A stretch of 64,000 nucleotides of DNA from Aquabacter sp965279295 (GTDB lineage Bacteria > Pseudomonadota > Alphaproteobacteria > Rhizobiales > Xanthobacteraceae): NCBI GenBank assembly GCA_965279295.1, contig CBDIHQ010000017.1. One strand, 5' to 3'. Shown here piece after piece: positions 44,621-54,020 of this stretch. Within the stretch, counting starts at the first letter, position 1. The number at the start of each line of letters is the position of its first letter. Position numbers and translations under genes: made by a program. Under the pieces are notes generated by a model. It was given only the letters and a program-made list of their open reading frames with translations. It made no database searches and had not been told where the DNA came from.

Positions 44621-45108
44621 TCCAGCTTGCCCACGTTGACGCCCTGGCTGCGTAGGATGGCGTGGGCGGTGGCGACGTGGAAATAGAAGTTCGGCAGCAG
44701 GAATTTCGTCACGAAGCCCGAACCCGTGAGGGTGGTGCTATGGGGACCGAACTTCAGCTCGATGCTGCGCTCCGCCGACGTCGCGAACGCATCCTGCGGC
44801 ACGCTTTCGAGGAAGGCGATGGTGTTGGCGAGGCGCGCCTTCAAGTCATCGAACGTGGTCTCGGTGTCCGGGAAGCTCGGCGCCGCGAGGCCTGTGAGGC
44901 GCGGCACCGCCGCCTTCGCCGTGTCGCTGGCCCGCTGGATCTGCCCGGACAGCGGCAGCATGTCCGGCGCCAGCCGCGCGCCGACCAGGCTCGTCGGGTC
45001 GAGACCCGCCTCGGCCGCATGCGCCGCCGCCTTATCCATATAGGCCGTGAGAACCTGTAGGCCCCGCACCAGGGCGGGGATCGAGACGTCATAGATCGAG
45101 AGAGTCAT
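44599..45108 (-). CDS. DUF1993 family protein
   Basis: A 169-residue helical protein: SIYDVSIPALVRGLQVLTAY at the N-terminus, LAPDMLPLSGQIQRASD, and LPNFYFHVATAHAILRSQGV at the C-terminus. These are the marks of DUF1993, a DinB-like four-helix family with conserved His residues but no known reaction. ATG 45108 is preceded by CTGGAG; the longer in-frame start at 45270 is unlikely. It stands alone and converges on the nucleotidyltransferase-like gene. Confidence 0.85.
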   Translation of the reverse strand: MTLSIYDVSIPALVRGLQVLTAYMDKAAAHAAEAGLDPTSLVGARLAPDMLPLSGQIQRASDTAKAAVPRLTGLAAPSFPDTETTFDDLKARLANTIAFLESVPQDAFATSAERSIELKFGPHSTTLTGSGFVTKFLLPNFYFHVATAHAILRSQGVNVGKLDYLGGVD

Positions 45109-45417
45109 GGAAACTCCAGGGGAGGGCGCGCCGGAAACCGCGCGCGCGTTTGATGGCCTCTGTTTAAGCCAAGCGCAGCCGTTCGGCGACAGGTCCCGCG
45201 CCGGGTGACGCGAATGTGCGGGCGGCGTCGGCGCCAGGCTCCGCGCGTTGCCGCGCCGGAAAAAAATCATGACGAAGCGTCATCTTAGCGATTGACAGAA
45301 ATGGAACATATAAGGAACATTTGAGTAGGGGCAGTTGAGGAATTCTCGCGCATGGCGGGAATTTCGGCGAGCGCGGCCTCACTTGGTGAAAGAACTGGCA
45401 CTATCGAGGGCGCCACC
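45109..45417. promoter_or_regulatory. Divergent gap with LexA-like site and TTGACA element
   Basis: This 309-base gap separates the divergent DUF1993 and DUF1963 genes. It contains TTGACA at 45292-45297 and, just after it, GAAC-N7-GAAC (45304-45318), which is the alphaproteobacterial LexA/SOS box GTTC-N7-GTTC read on the other strand. The site would lie in the promoter of the rightward DUF1963 gene. Nothing else was recognised. Confidence 0.5.
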
Positions 45418-46617
45418 ATGACTTCGGAACCGACCGCGCGACATGCCATCGTCGCGAAGATCGCCGCGATTGAAAACGACATGCAGTTGACCGATTCCTC
45501 TCAAGTCAGCCGCTACAATCGCCTCTTCAAGCAGCAGCAGGATCAGCTGGATAAAATCGTGCAGAACCCGGCGCGGGAGGAGCTGACGCTGCAATTGCTT
45601 ACTCACCCCGACCCGCATGTGAGGATGACCACAGCTCACCGATGCAGCTGGGACGGGTACATGGTCGCGGAAGCGAAGCGCGCCGTCCTTCAGCTTGCAA
45701 CGCGGACCGACAAGCTCGGCCAAAGCGCTGCCTTGTGGCTTGAAGACCGAAGCCGAATGGCCTGGGCACGGCCCGTTCAAGCTGAGGTGAAGAAGAAGGT
45801 TCTGCCCTTTCTCCCCGCGCCAAAGGTATACAGCCGAGCGGAGGCGCTTCAGCTTGTCACGGCCCGGTTTCCCGGCGCGCGCGGCGACAGTCTGGCCGCG
45901 CTCCTGAAACCCGCGATACGTTTGTGGCCGGTGAAGGCGCGCCGCGACACCCAAGCCTCATCTCTCGGTGGAATGCCCCGGCTGCCGCGCGGCATGAAAT
46001 GGCCGACGTCCGAGGACGAACCTCTGCTGTTCCTCGCCCGGATCGACTGCGCCGAGGTTCACGCGGCGGTGGGAGAGACGGCGCTGCCCGAGACCGGGGC
46101 GCTGCTGTTTTTCGGCCATCCCGACGATCTCTGCGGGGCAGGGCCGATGGGCGGTGGCGTGGTGTTTCATCTCGCTGATGACACAGGGCTCAAAACCCGG
46201 CGCGCGCCCATCGAGGACTTTGTCGTGGTGGCGCACTGCGGCTTGGAGTTCATCGCCACGATGGATCTGCCCGACCTCAAAAGCAGCACGTTCGAGGCGC
46301 TTGGCCTAAGCGCCGAGGAAGAGATGCTCTACGCAAAGCTGCGCCGCGAGATGCGAAACGGCGGCGCGCCCTTGCCCGACGACGACGACTACGCGACCCA
46401 CATGCTGGGCTGGGCCGACATGATCCAGGACGACTGGTGGGGCGACGCGGCGGCTGGAGAGACACCGAGCGAAATCCTGCTCCAGATCGGCACCTATCAC
46501 GACGGGGCAGAGTGGAACGACCTGGGACCCGGCGGCATGATCTATTTCATGATCGAAGCCGACGCCCTCGCTGGCCGCCGCTTCGACGAGGTGGAGATGG
46601 TCACGCAGTGCACGTAG
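45418..46617 (+). CDS. DUF1963 (YwqG-like) domain protein
   Basis: About 399 residues. An N-terminal helical region of about 180 residues (LLTHPDPHVRMTTAHRC) hints at a HEAT-like segment. A DUF1963/YwqG domain follows (SSLGGMPRLPRGMKWPTSED, LLFLARIDCAEV, GALLFFGHPDD, and near the end ILLQIGTYHDGAEW). The domain has no established function. ATG 45418 is preceded by GAGGG; an earlier ATG at 45352 behind GAGGAA is possible and adds 22 residues. A LexA-like box lies upstream, so damage-inducible expression is a possibility. Confidence 0.78.
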   Translation: MTSEPTARHAIVAKIAAIENDMQLTDSSQVSRYNRLFKQQQDQLDKIVQNPAREELTLQLLTHPDPHVRMTTAHRCSWDGYMVAEAKRAVLQLATRTDKLGQSAALWLEDRSRMAWARPVQAEVKKKVLPFLPAPKVYSRAEALQLVTARFPGARGDSLAALLKPAIRLWPVKARRDTQASSLGGMPRLPRGMKWPTSEDEPLLFLARIDCAEVHAAVGETALPETGALLFFGHPDDLCGAGPMGGGVVFHLADDTGLKTRRAPIEDFVVVAHCGLEFIATMDLPDLKSSTFEALGLSAEEEMLYAKLRREMRNGGAPLPDDDDYATHMLGWADMIQDDWWGDAAAGETPSEILLQIGTYHDGAEWNDLGPGGMIYFMIEADALAGRRFDEVEMVTQCT

Positions 46618-46773
46618 AGGCGCCGGAGGCTCGGTTCGACCCTGGGCCGAGCCCGAAACAGCTTAGGGGCTGTCGCCCCGGTGACGACGCATGCCCCGTT
46701 TCTCGCAGCAAAGCCGGTTCGAAATGTCGACGGTCTGGTGTGGGCGCCGCGGCAATTGGTAGAGCTGTCATGG

Positions 46774-47532
46774 CTATACCGAAGGTTGGTCCGCTCGGGC
46801 CAAAAATCGGGTTGGAGTCATTGCAGTCACCTGCCGGAATGCGCACGAGAATGCAGCCGTGCTGGAAAAGCCGCAGTTCGTAGACACGCGCGCGATCGAC
46901 TCCCCTCTGGCAAGTCGATCCATTGCGTGGACGATGCGCGCGCGCTGGCGCCACGCCTTGAACGTCATTCCGGTTTCTGCCCGGAACACGCGGCTCACGG
47001 TACGGATGCTCGTCGCGGCGCGCGATGCGAGCGCCTCGATACTCAATTCGATGCGAGGATCGTCCAGCGCCAAGTCGGCTACGCGCCGTCCTGCGGGAGT
47101 CGTCGGCAGCGGAAGAAACGTCGGCGCGTGGGCCGTTTCGGTGAGATCGTGCAGTATCAGCCTGGCGATCAGCTCGGCCTTGTGCGTGCCGATATCGGCG
47201 ACGAAGGTCGCGTTCAGCAGAGACTGCAGCAGCGGGGTGACGCGCAGAGCGAAGGCTCGGTCCGGAAGCAGGTCCGGTCCCCACGCACGCACCGTCCGGG
47301 GCTGCCAGTGCACCATCCACAGCTCGGCATCGGTCAGCACCTCGACATGGTGCAAGACGCCTTCCGGAATCCAGACGGCCAGCTGCGGCGGCACCAGCCA
47401 GCGTCCCTCCGGCGTGTGGACCTGGACGATGCCGGAGGCGGCGAAGGTCAGCTGCGCCGCCGTATGCGCATGCGGCGGCAGGCCCGCGGCGCGCCGTTTA
47501 ATGCCGCGACTGATTGAGAAGGGCTGGTCCAT
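46774..47532 (-). CDS. AraC-family transcriptional regulator
   Basis: A 252-residue regulator: an N-terminal cupin-like ligand domain (PPHAHTAAQLTFAASGIVQV, VPPQLAVWIPEGVLHHVE) and a C-terminal pair of helix-turn-helices (IEALASRAATSIRTVSRVFR and ARVSTNCGFSSTAAFSCAFR). It is divergent from the oxidoreductase gene at 47631 with a 98-base shared promoter region, so it probably controls that gene. Inducer unknown. Confidence 0.9.
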   Translation of the reverse strand: MDQPFSISRGIKRRAAGLPPHAHTAAQLTFAASGIVQVHTPEGRWLVPPQLAVWIPEGVLHHVEVLTDAELWMVHWQPRTVRAWGPDLLPDRAFALRVTPLLQSLLNATFVADIGTHKAELIARLILHDLTETAHAPTFLPLPTTPAGRRVADLALDDPRIELSIEALASRAATSIRTVSRVFRAETGMTFKAWRQRARIVHAMDRLARGESIARVSTNCGFSSTAAFSCAFRQVTAMTPTRFLARADQPSV

Positions 47533-47630
47533 GGAAGTGGCCTCTGCGCGATGCCGATTGGCATTACATCGTAAACCTGCGGGGGTATATGGAGGTTCGT
47601 ATTGATCAACAACCAGAAAGCAGGCGCGCT

Positions 47631-48548
47631 ATGAAGGCGGCAATCATCCATGAGTACGGCAGCAACGACGTGGTGCGATACACCGATATCGACACGCCGG
47701 AACCCAAGGCCGGCGAGGTGCTCATCAAGGTCGCGGCGGCCGGGGTGAACCCGGTCGACTGGAAGATTCGTAGTGGCATGGGCCAGCGCATGGGAATGAC
47801 CCTGCCCGTGCACCTGGGAGGGGAGATCAGCGGCACCGTCGAGGCGCTGGGCGACGGCGTCGCGCATCTTTCGAAGGGCGACGCGATCTACGGGATTATC
47901 CCAAGCGGCGCATTTGCCGAATATGCGCTCGCCACGGCGGCACACCTGACGCGCAAGCCCGCCAATCTCGATTTCCTCCACGCCGCGGCGATCCCGCTCG
48001 GGGGTCTGACCGCGTGGCAGGCGATGTTTGACTTAGCCGGCCTGGTCAGCGGCCAGCGCCTGCTCATCACCAGCGCCTCGGGCGGGGTCGGCTCGCTGGC
48101 AGTGCAGATCGCCAAGGCGAAGGGCGTTCACGTCACCGCCATGGCATCCGGACGCAATGAGGCTTTCGTCCGCAGCTTGGGCGCGGACGAATTTATCGAC
48201 TACACCACGCAATCCTTCGAGCAGGTGGCGAGCGACATGGACGTCGTCTTCGACACGGTCGGCGGCGACACGTTCGAGCGGGCTTTTCGCACTGTGAAGA
48301 AGGGCGGGTTCGTGGTGACGTCGGTCGCGTTTCCGACCGACGAAGCGCAGCGACACGGCGTCGGTGTGGCGCGGGTGTATTGCAAGCCCGACGCAGGCGA
48401 ACTCGCGCTCCTGCGGGCGATGGTGGAAGCCGGCGAACTCGCCGCGCATATCGCCAAGGTGCTGCCGCTCACGCAAATCAAAGAGGCGCTCGCCCTTTCG
48501 GAGGCTGGGCACACGCGCGGTAAGATCGTCCTGCAGATTGCCGCGTAG
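47631..48548 (+). CDS. NADP-dependent zinc-independent oxidoreductase (MDR superfamily)
   Basis: A 305-residue quinone-oxidoreductase-like enzyme. It opens MKAAIIHEYGSNDVV, has AAGVNPVDWKIRSG and LGGEISGTVEALG, the cofactor motif LLITSASGGVGSLAVQIAKA, and ends in GKIVLQIAA. It lacks zinc ligands. The ATG at 47631 matches the family N-terminus. The AraC regulator divergently encoded next to it is the likely controller. It probably detoxifies quinones or reactive enones, though no substrate can be named. Confidence 0.9.
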   Translation: MKAAIIHEYGSNDVVRYTDIDTPEPKAGEVLIKVAAAGVNPVDWKIRSGMGQRMGMTLPVHLGGEISGTVEALGDGVAHLSKGDAIYGIIPSGAFAEYALATAAHLTRKPANLDFLHAAAIPLGGLTAWQAMFDLAGLVSGQRLLITSASGGVGSLAVQIAKAKGVHVTAMASGRNEAFVRSLGADEFIDYTTQSFEQVASDMDVVFDTVGGDTFERAFRTVKKGGFVVTSVAFPTDEAQRHGVGVARVYCKPDAGELALLRAMVEAGELAAHIAKVLPLTQIKEALALSEAGHTRGKIVLQIAA

Positions 48549-48686
48549 CTGGCGTTCGTGTCCCGATCGCGAACATCGGCTTCTGTCAGAGGCTGCCGTT
48601 CGTCCCCTGCCGCAGGCGTGGCCGCAAAGTCCCATCTGCGGAAGTCATACGGCATCTATCTCCCGCAGCATCAAACCGACGCCCCG

Positions 48687-50234
48687 TCATTCCCACTCGA
48701 TCGTCCCCGGCGGCTTGCTGGTGACGTCGTAGACCACGCGGTTGATGCCGCGGACTTCGTTGATGATGCGGGTGGCGGCGCGGCCGAGGAAGTTCATGTC
48801 GAAGGGGTAGAAATCGGCGGTCATGCCGTCCACCGAGGTCACTGCGCGCAGGGCGAGGACGTTGTCGTAGGTGCGTCCATCGCCCATCACCCCGACCGTG
48901 CGCACCGGCAGCAGCACGGCGAACGCCTGCCAGATGATGTCGTAGAGGCCGGCGGCGCGGATTTCCTCGAGATAGATGGCATCGGCGCGGCGCAGGATGT
49001 CCAGCTTCTCCTCGGTGATCTCGCCGGGGCAGCGGATGGCGAGGCCCGGGCCGGGGAAGGGGTGGCGGCCGACGAAGCTCTCCGGCAGGCCGAGTTCCCG
49101 GCCGAGCACGCGCACCTCGTCCTTGAACAGGTCGCGCAGCGGTTCCACCAGCTTCATGTTCATGCGCTCGGGCAGGCCGCCCACATTGTGGTGGCTCTTG
49201 ATGGTGACAGAGGGGCCGCCGGTGAAGGAGACGCTCTCGATCACGTCGGGATAGAGCGTGCCCTGGGCGAGGAAGTCCGCCCCGCCGACCTTCTTCGCCT
49301 CGGCATCGAACACGTCGATGAACAGCCTGCCGATGGTCTTGCGCTTGGCCTCGGGGTCGCTGATGCCCTTGAGTTCGCCGAGGAACAGCTCGGAGGCGTC
49401 GACGTGCACCAGGGGGATGTTGTAGGTGTTGCGGAACAGCGAGACCACCTGCTCGGCTTCGCCCAGGCGCATCAGGCCGTGGTCCACGAACACGCAGGTG
49501 AGTTGGTCGCCGATCGCCTCGTGGATCAGCACCGCCGCCACCGCCGAATCCACGCCGCCGGAGAGGCCGCAGATCACCCGGCCGGTGCCGACCTGGGCGC
49601 GGATTTTCTCCATGGCGGCCTCCTTGAAGGCCCCCATGGTCCAGGTGCCTTGCAGGCCGGCGATGCGCCGCACGAAATTCCGCAGCAGCTTGGCGCCGTC
49701 CGGCGTGTGCACCACCTCGGGGTGGAACTGCACCGCGTAATAGTTGCGGGCCTCGTCCGCGATCGCGGCGAACGGCGCGTTGTCGGAGGTGGCGATGGCC
49801 TCGAACCCCTGCGGCAGCGCCGTTACGCGGTCGCCGTGGCTCATCCACACGAGATACCGCTGCCCCGGCTGCCAGACGCCCTCGAACAGGGGGCTGGTGG
49901 TCTTCACTTCCACTTCGGCGCGGCCGAACTCGCGGTGGTGCCCGCCCTCCACCTTGCCGCCGAGCTGGGCGGCCATGGTCTGCTCGCCATAGCAAATGCC
50001 GAGCACCGGAATGGCGGCCTCGAAGATTTCCTGCGGCGCGCGCGGGCTTTCGCCCTCCATCACCGAGGCCGGGCCGCCGGATAGGATCACCGCCTTGGGC
50101 TTCAGCCGGGCGAAGGCTTCGGCGGATTTCTGGAACGGCACCACTTCGGAATAGACGCCTTCCTCGCGCACGCGGCGTGCGATGAGCTGCGTCACCTGGC
50201 TGCCGAAGTCGATGATGAGGACGGTGTCTTGCAT
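48687..50234 (-). CDS. guaA: GMP synthase (glutamine-hydrolysing)
   Basis: A 515-residue enzyme converting XMP to GMP. The class I glutaminase domain has the catalytic Cys in LGICYGEQTM and the His-Glu pair in FHPEVVHT. The ATP pyrophosphatase domain has CGLSGGVDSAVAA, and the C-terminal dimerisation domain ends with INRVVYDVTSKPPGTIEWE, typical of GuaA. The length is normal and the start ATG 50234 fits the family. Confidence 0.97.
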   Translation of the reverse strand: MQDTVLIIDFGSQVTQLIARRVREEGVYSEVVPFQKSAEAFARLKPKAVILSGGPASVMEGESPRAPQEIFEAAIPVLGICYGEQTMAAQLGGKVEGGHHREFGRAEVEVKTTSPLFEGVWQPGQRYLVWMSHGDRVTALPQGFEAIATSDNAPFAAIADEARNYYAVQFHPEVVHTPDGAKLLRNFVRRIAGLQGTWTMGAFKEAAMEKIRAQVGTGRVICGLSGGVDSAVAAVLIHEAIGDQLTCVFVDHGLMRLGEAEQVVSLFRNTYNIPLVHVDASELFLGELKGISDPEAKRKTIGRLFIDVFDAEAKKVGGADFLAQGTLYPDVIESVSFTGGPSVTIKSHHNVGGLPERMNMKLVEPLRDLFKDEVRVLGRELGLPESFVGRHPFPGPGLAIRCPGEITEEKLDILRRADAIYLEEIRAAGLYDIIWQAFAVLLPVRTVGVMGDGRTYDNVLALRAVTSVDGMTADFYPFDMNFLGRAATRIINEVRGINRVVYDVTSKPPGTIEWE

Positions 50235-50349
50235 GGCGCGGCTTCCGGTGGGGCGGTGGCCCCTCCTTTAGCGGCAAAGGAGCGATTCCAAAAGCAAAGG
50301 CGCGCAGGAACCGCGCAGCTCTCCCATGCGAACCGCGAAGGGCCCGTGG

Positions 50350-50568
50350 TCAGGGGGCCTTCCAGTATCCCTCGCAGCCCTGCGGCGCAGGGTTGGCGGA
50401 CGCGTGACGCTTCTTCAATTCCGCGCAGCCATAGGCTCGGGCATCCGCGGGCAGGCGGGAATTGATGGCCACCCCGATCTGGTCGTACGGCGAGCCGGAG
50501 GCGAAGACGTAATAGGCCCAATAGCCCCCTACGACGACGACGATCAGGAGAAGCAGGCGGACGATCAT
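50350..50568 (-). CDS. Small single-pass membrane protein
   Basis: A 72-residue protein: a hydrophobic N-terminal helix (IVRLLLLIVVVVGGYWAYYV) and a polar C-terminal part with two Cys (YGCAELKKRH, PQGCEGYW). ATG 50568 is preceded by AAGGAA at good spacing, which sets it apart from the long antisense-like frame around it. It lies between the rsmB-like gene and guaA. No family was recognised. It is probably anchored in the membrane with the Cys-bearing tail in the periplasm. Confidence 0.65.
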   Translation of the reverse strand: MIVRLLLLIVVVVGGYWAYYVFASGSPYDQIGVAINSRLPADARAYGCAELKKRHASANPAPQGCEGYWKAP

Positions 50569-50657
50569 GAGCGTGTTCCTTGGTGCAGGGCCTCGGCCCT
50601 TCGCGCTATGGACGCGCTTGAGGTGGAAACCGTTCCATTTGGTGGTATCATGAGAGG

Positions 50658-51962
50658 CTAGGAAGCGGCGCGCTTCAGCACGCTGACAAAGAACCCGTCC
50701 GTGTCGCTGCGGCGCGGCGTCATGAGGATGCCTTCCGGGCTTACCAGCGCGGCGTCCTTTAGCGCAAGCCCTCGGCTGCCGAGGGCCAGCACGCTCTCGA
50801 CCGCAGGCACGACAGCGAAATCCGGGTGCCGCTCCAGGAAGCCGCGGACCTGTGCGCCGTTCTCGTCGTCCAGCAGGGAGCAGGTGACATAGGTGATGCG
50901 TCCGCCGGGCTTCACATAGCGGGCGGCTGTGTCGAGGATCTTGGCCTGGTCGGCGGTGCGCTCCGCCAGGGCGCCGGGCCGCACGCGCCATTTGGCGTCG
51001 GGGTTGCGGCGCCAGGTGCCGCTGCCGGTGCAGGGGGCGTCCACCAGCACGAGGTCCATCTGCCCTTCGAGATCGGACAACACGTCCATCGCGCCGCGCG
51101 GGGCGCGCACCTGCACGTTGCGGACACCGGCGCGGGCGAGGCGCTCGTGGATCGGCTTCAGGCGGCGGATGTCGTCGTCATGGGCATAGAGCTGCCCCTT
51201 GTTGTCCATGAGCGCTGCCAGTTCCAGCGTCTTGCCGCCGGCACCGGCGCACAGGTCCAGAACCTGCGAGCCGGGGATCGGCGCGGCGAGGATGGCGGCG
51301 ATCTGCGAGCCTTCGTCCTGCACCTCGACGCCGCCCTTCACGAACGCTCCCTCGGAGGTCAGCGGCGGCGCTTTGCCCTCGGCGTCGAGGCGAATGCGCA
51401 GCGCGAGCGGCGACCAGACGCCCGGCGCGGGATTGAGATGCGCGAGATCCTGAAGCACGGCTTCCGGCGTCGAGAGCAGGGTGTTGACGCGCAGGTCCAG
51501 CGGCGCGCGGGAGGCGAGCGCGCGGCCCTCGTCGACACGGTCCTCGCCGAAGGTCCGCGCCAGATGCGGGTCGAGCCATTGCTGGTAGTCGCCTTTTACC
51601 CAGGGGGCGGCGGTCTCAAGGCTCGGATCGGCGAGGCGCGCGCGCTCCTCCGCGCTCAGCGGGGCGGGGGCGAAGCGGGAGCCGTCGCACATCCGCTCGA
51701 TGGCCGGCAGGTCGAGATTGCGCATCACCGCCAGCATGCCCAGCACCAGCGCGCGCGGCTCGTCCGAGCCCATGACATGGGCGGCGGAGGCGCGGCGGCG
51801 CAGCGTGTCGAAGACGATGCCGGCCAGCGCGGCGCGGTCGCCCGAGCCGGCGAAGCGGTGGGAGAGGCCCCATTCGCGCAGGCAATCACCGGCGGGCCGG
51901 CGGCGCGCCGCGATGTCGGCGAGGATTTCGATGGCGGCGGAAAGGCGCGCGGAGGGCGTCAT
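50658..51962 (-). CDS. RsmB/NOP-family RNA (cytosine-5) methyltransferase
   Basis: A 434-residue SAM-dependent m5C methyltransferase. An N-terminal NusB-like helical region is followed by the SAM motif VLDLCAGAGGKTLELAALM. The two catalytic cysteines are in VDAPCTGSGTWRRNPDAKW (motif IV) and TYVTCSLLDDEN (motif VI). The target is probably rRNA or tRNA; which one is not clear. ATG 51962 overlaps the stop of the nucleosidase gene in an ATGA. Confidence 0.92.
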   Translation of the reverse strand: MTPSARLSAAIEILADIAARRRPAGDCLREWGLSHRFAGSGDRAALAGIVFDTLRRRASAAHVMGSDEPRALVLGMLAVMRNLDLPAIERMCDGSRFAPAPLSAEERARLADPSLETAAPWVKGDYQQWLDPHLARTFGEDRVDEGRALASRAPLDLRVNTLLSTPEAVLQDLAHLNPAPGVWSPLALRIRLDAEGKAPPLTSEGAFVKGGVEVQDEGSQIAAILAAPIPGSQVLDLCAGAGGKTLELAALMDNKGQLYAHDDDIRRLKPIHERLARAGVRNVQVRAPRGAMDVLSDLEGQMDLVLVDAPCTGSGTWRRNPDAKWRVRPGALAERTADQAKILDTAARYVKPGGRITYVTCSLLDDENGAQVRGFLERHPDFAVVPAVESVLALGSRGLALKDAALVSPEGILMTPRRSDTDGFFVSVLKRAAS

Positions 51963-52621
51963 GATGGGGACCTGGGGAGTTCGAGGCTGCCGTCTGCCAC
52001 CTGGGCGGCGAAGGCGTCCAGCGCCGCGGCGAGCTTCTCGTCGATGATGTGGAGATAGTCGGACCAATCCTCGTAGCGGGACAGCTCCGTGCGACCGTCG
52101 GTGATGCCGCGCAGGCCGATCATCTCCACGCCGAAGCGGTGGGCGGCGCGCAGTACGGCGAAGGATTCCATGTCCACCATCTCGTCGGTGATGGAATCAT
52201 AGGCCGCGCCGGAGACGATCGCGCCCCCGGTGGAGAGCGAGGCGGCTTCAATGCCAGCGATGCGAAAGGGCAGGGGGATGACGGAAGGGTGGTCGAGGAA
52301 CGGCGTGCGGCCCTTCTCGAAACCGAGCGGCGAGGCGTCCATGTCGCGATAGGACACGCTCGCCACCTGGTAGATGCCGGCGTGGTCGAGCACGCGCGAG
52401 CCGGCCGAGCCGAGCGTGAAAACGAGGTCCGGCGCGGCATCGTGATGGGTAAGATGGGCGAGGGCGGCGGAGGTGCCCGCCGCCGCCTCCACCGGGCCGA
52501 CCCCAGTGATCAGCGGATCGATGCGCGCCTGAAGGTGCGGCCCGTATTCCATCGCCGTCGCCATCACGAACAGGACCCTCGCCCCGCCGATGACGCGGAC
52601 GTTGCGGCGTGGATCATCCAT
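51959..52621 (-). CDS. 5'-methylthioadenosine/S-adenosylhomocysteine nucleosidase-type protein
   Basis: A 220-residue purine/uridine phosphorylase-fold protein: VLFVMATAMEYGPHL, PLITGVGPVEAAAG, LVFTLGSAGS, then VDMESFAVLRAAHRFGV and RGITDG. The Met-Glu pair and the late Asp are the ribose- and base-binding residues of MTA/SAH nucleosidases. It hydrolyses adenosyl by-products of methylation. Coupling with an RNA methyltransferase gene, which makes SAH, is a sensible context. The first ATG at 52621 is used. Confidence 0.87.
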   Translation of the reverse strand: MDDPRRNVRVIGGARVLFVMATAMEYGPHLQARIDPLITGVGPVEAAAGTSAALAHLTHHDAAPDLVFTLGSAGSRVLDHAGIYQVASVSYRDMDASPLGFEKGRTPFLDHPSVIPLPFRIAGIEAASLSTGGAIVSGAAYDSITDEMVDMESFAVLRAAHRFGVEMIGLRGITDGRTELSRYEDWSDYLHIIDEKLAAALDAFAAQVADGSLELPRSPS

Positions 52622-52698
52622 TGCGCGTCATCCAAAGCATTGCGGCCGCACTCCTCTGACGCGGGACGCGCCGTGTCAATGCCGGCTTCGCTTCCGCC

Positions 52699-53118
52699 TT
52701 AGATGTTGAGGAGGATCGACAGGGCGAACAGCACCCACATCACCACCAGCGCGATGGCGCCGATGGCATAGGCCGCGAACCGCAGGCCCAGGCTGTTGGA
52801 GGTCACGAACACTCCGGCATGGACGATGCGCGAAATCACGAACACCCAGGCGAGGATCACGAACACCACATCCGCCTTGCGGGTGAACAGGGCGAGCACG
52901 GTCAGCACGAAATACAGCACCGGAAGCTCGAACTGGTTGCTGAACGCATTGGCGAACTGCCGGCAGCGCGGCGGATAGGCGTCACGGTCCAGCGCCACAG
53001 CAGCGGGCGCCGCTCCGGCGTTGATCGCGCGGTAGCGCATGGGGCCGAGGGCGAACAGCAAAACGAATATCAGGGCCACCTGGACGAACAGGGGCAGGAG
53101 GATCATTGCGACGGTCAT
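52699..53118 (-). CDS. MAPEG family membrane protein
   Basis: A 139-residue integral membrane protein with about four helices, including MILLPLFVQVALIFVLLFAL and the MAPEG-like RQFANAFSNQFELPVLYFVL with conserved NxFE-type residues. MAPEG proteins include glutathione-linked membrane enzymes, but many bacterial ones have unknown function. ATG 53118 follows GGAG; the longer frame to 53169 was discarded. It is divergent from the iron permease-like gene. Confidence 0.85.
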   Translation of the reverse strand: MTVAMILLPLFVQVALIFVLLFALGPMRYRAINAGAAPAAVALDRDAYPPRCRQFANAFSNQFELPVLYFVLTVLALFTRKADVVFVILAWVFVISRIVHAGVFVTSNSLGLRFAAYAIGAIALVVMWVLFALSILLNI

Positions 53119-53197
53119 GGGAAAGCTCCAGCTTGGACACGCGTGAAGGAACCTCGAGCGCGGCCACACGTTCCACGCCTGTTTAGGAGCTTTTCAC

Positions 53198-53962
53198 ATG
53201 TCGAACATCGATCAGAAGCTGCCGTCCCCGTCTCACGGGCACGCGCATCGGCCGTTCTTTACGCGGGTGTCGCAGCAGGTGTCGCGCTATGCCGGCAAGC
53301 CGGTGACGTTCGTCGGCGCGATCCTGGTGATTATCATCTGGGGCGCGACCGGGCCGCTGTTCGATTTCAACGATACGTGGCAGCTCATCATCAACACCTC
53401 CACCACCATCATCACCTTCCTGATGGTGTTCCTGATCCAGAACAGCCAGAACCGCGACACCGCCGCGCTTCAGATCAAGCTGGACGAACTGATCGCCCGC
53501 ACCGAGGGGCCGCGCAACGCCCTGCTCGACCTTGAGGATCTGGACGAGGACATGCTGGACCGTCTGCGCGCGGACTATGCGCGCATGGCGGATGTGGCGC
53601 GCGGCGAAATCGGCGAGGGCTCGGCCGGGCTGGCGCCGGAGCGCACCATCGGCGAGGTGTGCACGCCGGTCGAGACCGTCGAGCAGGCGAGCATCGTGCG
53701 CACCGTGGCGGATGCGGCCGTGAAGGCGGTCACCGCAGCGAAACCCGCGCGCAAGCGGGCGACCGCCAAAGCGGACGCTGAGTTGGATGGTCCCAAATCG
53801 AGCCCAGCCGAAATGGATGTCACCCAGACGGATGCCGGGAAGGTGGAGGAAACGCAGCCCACCCCCGTCGCCGCCTTGGCGCCCGCGGCGCGCAAGCGAA
53901 AGATAGCGCCCGCGGCACGCGCGGTGCTGCCGGAACAAGGTGGGATGACGAAAACCGGGTGA
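53198..53962 (+). CDS. Low-affinity iron permease-like membrane protein
   Basis: A 254-residue protein: residues 25-80 hold two membrane helices with the PF04120 motif VGAILVIIIWGATGPLFDFN and IINTSTTIITFLMVFLIQNS followed by QNRDTAALQIKLDELI. The rest is an Ala/Lys/Glu-rich, poorly ordered tail longer than in most relatives. ATG 53198 follows AGGAG. Despite the family name, transport of iron or copper by bacterial members is not well shown, so the function stays tentative. Confidence 0.85.
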   Translation: MSNIDQKLPSPSHGHAHRPFFTRVSQQVSRYAGKPVTFVGAILVIIIWGATGPLFDFNDTWQLIINTSTTIITFLMVFLIQNSQNRDTAALQIKLDELIARTEGPRNALLDLEDLDEDMLDRLRADYARMADVARGEIGEGSAGLAPERTIGEVCTPVETVEQASIVRTVADAAVKAVTAAKPARKRATAKADAELDGPKSSPAEMDVTQTDAGKVEETQPTPVAALAPAARKRKIAPAARAVLPEQGGMTKTG

Positions 53963-54020
53963 TGAGGAGCGCCAGCGTCACGTCGCGCGCCTTCTGCTGC
54001 GTATCCCTCTGGCGCAACGC

